This document shows positions 60,401 through 64,000 of a stretch of DNA of 64,000 nt, piece by piece; within the stretch, counting starts at the first letter, position 1; every line of letters begins with the position of its first letter. The stretch spans positions 931,561-995,560 of the forward strand of contig QEOQ01000204.1 of NCBI GenBank assembly GCA_010279815.1. The letters are read 5' to 3'. The notes under the pieces are model-generated. The model was not told the DNA's origin. It ran no database searches and saw only the letters and a program-made list of their open reading frames with translations. Source of the stretch: Brachionus plicatilis (lineage: Eukaryota > Rotifera > Eurotatoria > Ploima > Brachionidae). The position numbers were made by a program, and so were the translations under genes.

Positions 60401-62456
60401 TCTCGAAATATACTATGAATCATTGAGAACAGGTGAGCCCATACTTCCATCTGATTTGATTCGAGTCAATTCGAGCGGATCGTATACTAATAAGCGAGAA
60501 GTAACTGGAAGGTTTCATCTTCACAGTGGTGCATTTGTGATCGTGCCTTCGATATATGATGAAGATGTGGAGGGTGAATTTTTAATTCGAATTTTTACCG
60601 AAAAACCTTTAAGCAAGAAGTAATCCGAGTCAAAAATTCAAAAAACATTAGAGCTATTATTATTTTAATTTTTTTCTAGATCTCTGGAAACCTCAAATAG
60701 AAGAGCCACAGTTGTAAATATTATCTTTTAAAAATGAACAGTTTCTTGGTGAAAATTTTCTCTTATACAATTAGTGTATTTCTATGCAAATAAGTATTTG
60801 GAGTCTTAGTATGTCAGAATTTTTAAATTTTTTATTTGTTTCTTAGAATTATTTTAAGAAATGTTTATAGAAAAAAATCAAACTTCTTTGAGAATTTAAA
60901 AATTTTTTAAACAAATTTTAGAATTATCTTTAATTCAAAAATGTTTTTCTAGTTTATTAATAAATTCATCTTTAAGGCTTCATATATATAATTCATCATT
61001 GAAAATATTTTACCGAATTAAAAAATTAAGATTTTCTTATATTCCTTTATTCGGTGCTTGTATAAATCAATAGCAATTTTAAGGAGTCAATTATTTACAA
61101 TAACTACTATGCCGACCAGTGGTGTATAACAAATTAATATTAATATATAATTAATATTTGTCAATTAATATTGGTTTATTTAGTATTGTGCGGGAAGAAG
61201 AAATAAAATTTAGTAGATGACAGTTAACTTAACTTTTACTTAAAAAAGAACAGATAAGTAACATTTTATAAATGTGTAATGTATTAATGATGGGGATTTG
61301 GTAAAGTCTAAATTTAGATTGAAGAAGTAAAAAATCAACAAAGCATTTTCAAACCATTTGTGTTAAATTGAGTAGAACATGGTAACTATAGATCCTAGTT
61401 AACTTAATTCATTGGTAAAATACCTGGTAATTTTTTAGAATCCTAAATAAAAATATATAAAGTTTCAAATTAAGATTGGAATAAACCCATCGTGTTAACT
61501 AAAAAAAATCTTTTGAAATAAAAAATTACCTTCATCAATCTTAATATATTTAAAATTGATAAATATTTAAATATATATGTATTTGTTTTAATTTTAAATA
61601 TATTGTGCCTTTATTTATTTAATTTTCTAAATAATATTTAGTAAATATTATTTAAGACACGTACTCCAACTTTTTAACTTTTGAATTGACAAAAATAAAA
61701 ATTTATTTGTGTTTTTGAACTAAGCCTGAATTATATTCTGCGAATTTGAGATAATATCAAACTTTTTTAAAATAAATATTCATAAAAAACTTCATTTTAA
61801 AGAGTGCTTTTTCCAAGCAAAAAAGAGTGTAAAAATTTTAATAAACTTTTTTTCAGAAATTGATCTTCAATGGCGTATAAATTGACATCAAGATTAATCG
61901 AATATCAACCTACTTTGTGTTATTACTACTTTAACATATTTCCTTTCTAAATTCCTTTCTAAATAGAATGGAACAATACTTTAAACCATTAATACATACC
62001 AATTCTTATTTTAAATTCATTACTCTATTTTATTTTTACATTTAAGTTGTAACTAATAAATAGATTTTTATATTTATAATTTAAATAAATCAAATTGTTA
62101 AAAATTAAAATTTTATTTCTGAACCAGAAACTGTTATCTATCTTATAAAAATTAGAAAAAATTAATTTTTCACTTTCAAGCAATACAAGTGCAATTCGAC
62201 AGAAATCGATGACGATGACCTAATGCGTGATATCCAAGAGCTTTCAGGCGGCGCATCAAAGGTTTTTAATAGATTTGTTCACATAGCTAATGATTTTACC
62301 AAAACAGCAAGTAAAAAACGCAATGACAAGAACTCACGTTTTAGTTTCGACGACTATGCATCTGAAACAAAGAGCAATTTTTTCAATTCACCTAATAACA
62401 CTGAGAACAAGCTTGGATTTTCTCTAAGTCCAAACATTAGTTGTAATCCAAGTTAG
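54432..62456 (+). CDS. Calpain cysteine protease without EF-hand domain
   Basis: Twelve exons (54432-54854, 54908-55235, 55437-55541, 58568-58772, 58822-58999, 59051-59223, 59292-59484, 60033-60120, 60176-60345, 60393-60619, 60680-60713, 62181-62456) join in phase to 799 residues. After a disordered N-terminal extension of about 150 residues comes the protease core. Catalytic Cys253 lies in QGSLGNCWF, His432 in LVQGHAYII and Asn456 in RLYNPWG, so the triad is intact. The calpain beta-sandwich domain follows ([35 protein letters not shown]). No penta-EF-hand domain follows, so this is an atypical form. Calpains are calcium-activated cytosolic proteases that cut substrates at limited sites. The last exon is less certain: reading past GTT|GTAAAT at 60713 gives a stop six codons later (60730), a possible alternative end. 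Confidence 0.85.
55542..58567 (+). other. Long third intron of the calpain gene
   Basis: About 3 kb of AT-rich DNA between ACAG|GTAATTAG and TTATGTTTTAG|GAGCA, splitting the domain just after the active-site Cys exon. It holds a perfect 19-bp hairpin at 56204-56245 and no recognised gene. Confidence 0.7.
56204..56245. repeat. Perfect 19-bp hairpin in the calpain intron
   Basis: AAATCTAAAAGCTCATAAT (56204-56222) is followed, after a TTTT loop, by its exact complement (56227-56245). Confidence 0.85.
60714..62180 (+). other. Last calpain intron or 3' flank
   Basis: About 1.5 kb of AT-rich DNA. If the last exon is used it is an intron (GTAAAT ... CACTTTCAAG); otherwise it is intergenic. CAGTGGTGTATAACAA at about 61118 resembles a transposon terminus, but no partner was found. 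Confidence 0.4.
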
Positions 62457-62695
62457 GAAACTTAATTTTATTTAACTGTTGAGCATTTTTCAATTTTTTA
62501 GCCGATTCCTTGATTTATTAATTAATAAAATTTTTTAAAATTTTTTTTGATTTTTTATTCAATTTTCACCATTGCAAATTTTTTGTCTGGATAAGATTTA
62601 TAAAGCTGATAAAAAATTAAATAAATTTTGCTTTTTTTGGGTCTTTCTTAAAATTGAACTAATAAAAATTAAAGTTAAACTCAGAATTTGAAGAA

Positions 62696-63520
62696 ATGAC
62701 GTTCTCACCGAGTGCAAGACTTGCTAGTCACAAAGAGATGTACAAGTCTCCTTGTAGACAAAAGGCTCAAAATTCTCATATGAACAAAGAAATTGGGTTA
62801 ACTGAGAGTCCCACATGGAGAAATGCTTACAAAAAGCGTTGTTTTGATGAATTCAAAAAAAGTCGACAAAAATTAATTAACCGATTCAGAAGCTGCCAAG
62901 TAAATTTAATTTTTAAGAATTAAAAATGTTTAATTTTTTAAAAGATTAATGATGCCAGCAAAAAAACAAAATTTAAAGATTACCTTGAGGAAGAATTAGA
63001 AAAAATTTGTTTGCTTGAGGCAGAGAGCAATGCGATTTCTGTTGACGAAGCGCTAGAAATTTACAAGCAAATTCAGGAAGAAATTATTCCAAATGATCTG
63101 GATGAAGCTCAGTTAGACGAGCTTTTAAAAAGCCAAGAAAGAGAAGAGCTAATGAACCAGGATTCCATTTATCATGCCCTATCTGATGAATTTAGCCGAA
63201 TTTTTTGTCCAATTTGCCAAAAAGAATTCTTGGTTCAGGAGAATTCAGTGATCTATTGCAAAAATTTTCTCAAAAAAAACTGTAATTTTAGAATAAACTG
63301 CTACGAGGCTAGAATTGACTTACCCAAGCTAGCCGAGCGATTGAATACTGCACTTGTCAACCACAATTGCAGTGAAGTACCAAGTTTTCAGTTCAAAACC
63401 AAGGATCAAATGAGCCAAAGTGACTTGATTTTAATCAATCAGTTAAGCTCATTTCCGACACACTCATGTTTTTTGGTAATGTCTTGCGAAAATTGCTCCC
63501 TAATGCAATCATTAATTTAA
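62696..63520 (+). CDS. RPAIN: RPA-interacting protein (RPAIN)
   Basis: Exons 62696-62899 and 62945-63520 join in phase 0 (TGCCAA|GTAAAT ... TTTAAAAG|ATTAAT) to 259 residues, slightly longer than human RPAIN (219). The N-terminal block ESPTWRNAYKKRCFDEFKKS and SRQKLINRFR match the family's basic domain, which carries the importin-binding signal. An acidic, Leu-rich middle follows (QLDELLKSQEREELMNQDSI). The C-terminus is a putative zinc-binding domain with Cys pairs CPIC, CKNF and NCNFRINC, and a final MSCENCSLM pair matching human MSCLACDTW. RPAIN carries the single-strand-binding complex RPA into the nucleus. It starts 240 bp after the calpain stop on the same strand. Confidence 0.88.
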
Positions 63521-63834
63521 TTTATTAATGTGTAAATTACTGTGGGCTTCCGCTTAAAAATTATAAAAATTTTATAACCAATTTTTTTTTTAAAATTCAA
63601 AATTGACATGTAATTTAGACTTTTTTCTCAATGAATTAAATAAAATGTTAATAAATCTGTTTTCTTTTGTTGGCTTCAAATTCACAGGTAAGGACTGAGT
63701 TTCAAGACTTGCATTAAGAGTATAATGTGGAATTTAAATTTGTTTTCAATTGAATAATATTAAAAAATAAAGGTAGAAGAATTAACTAAGCTGTAATTTG
63801 AATTTGAATTTCTGGAATTTTTGATTGCAAAAAA
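63521..63834. other. Intergenic, no gene seen
   Basis: A short AT-rich spacer between RPAIN and the next start codon. Confidence 0.4.
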
Positions 63835-63936
63835 ATGACGAATGTTGTCGACGAAATTCGGAATAGCAAGCCTGGATTCGCGGATAAATGCGAGCTGGTC
63901 ATCATAAATCCGTGCTTTAATAATCGTTTTTATCAG
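63835..63936 (+). CDS. First exon of an unidentified gene, cut by the window edge
   Basis: ATG at 63835 opens a frame of 34 codons whose base composition is richer than its surroundings. It ends at the donor TATCAG|GTTTTA (63937). The residues include MTNVVDEIRNSKPGF and CELVIINPCFNNRFYQ. I do not recognise the family. The gene continues beyond 64000. Confidence 0.5.
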
Positions 63937-64000
63937 GTTTTAAATTTTCTAATAAACAAGATAAGTTTTTTTTTTTTAAATTTTATTCAAAGACTGATTT

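Noticed and set aside
61111..61190. Possible hAT terminus CAGTGGTGTATAACAA
   Set aside because: No partner terminus was found downstream, so an element cannot be defined.
63835..63936. Assigning a function to the truncated last gene
   Set aside because: 34 residues with no family that I recognise; any name would be a guess.

Overview
The window looks like nuclear DNA of an AT-rich bilaterian invertebrate. Split genes with short GT-AG introns (mostly about 45-140 bp) encode animal proteins: FGFRL1, a paired-class homeodomain protein, SPICE1, CIP2A, calpain, PSMA7 and RPAIN. Two tRNA genes are present and intergenic DNA is full of MITE/foldback elements and LINE remnants. The small introns, very low GC and transposon types would suit a lophotrochozoan such as a monogonont rotifer, but the species is inferred, not shown.

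Layout. 0-2.2 kb: intron-containing tRNA-Tyr and a partial gene with a pipsqueak-like helix-turn-helix. 3.1-3.5 kb: LINE reverse-transcriptase remnant. 5.0-7.5 kb: a GC-richer two-exon gene (minus) that appears to join an NSD-type PWWP domain to the psq + CENPB-type DNA-binding half of a pogo-like transposase, with a MITE in its only intron. 8.2-8.9 kb: a foldback element. 10-14 kb: fragments of three unrecognised genes and a degenerate LINE. 14.7-16.0 kb: a seven-exon aldo-keto reductase. 17.0-19.4 kb: SPICE1. 20.0-20.4 kb: a small secreted peptide-precursor-like gene with a TATA/Inr promoter. 21-34 kb: a largely gene-free stretch with repeat families and LINE/SINE tails.

34.2-37.4 kb: FGFRL1/nou-darake-like receptor lacking a kinase. 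37.6-40.5 kb: a decayed Tc1-like transposon split by a hAT-type element that is filled with a palindromic minisatellite and an assembly gap. 41.5-42.6 kb: homeobox gene. 45.0-45.9 kb: PSMA7. 47.0-48.1 kb: a hAT MITE (8-bp imperfect TSD) and a near-perfect foldback element (9-bp TSD) upstream of CIP2A. 48.4-52.4 kb: eight-exon CIP2A. 52.7 kb: tRNA-Leu. 54.4-62.5 kb: calpain with intact catalytic triad but no EF-hand domain. 62.7-63.5 kb: RPAIN. 63.8 kb to the end: first exon of an unidentified gene.

The genes do not form one pathway. SPICE1 and CIP2A both act in centrosome/mitotic control and RPAIN in RPA import, but they share no visible regulation. Gene models were built by hand from splice signals, reading phase and remembered family sequences. 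No database search was run.
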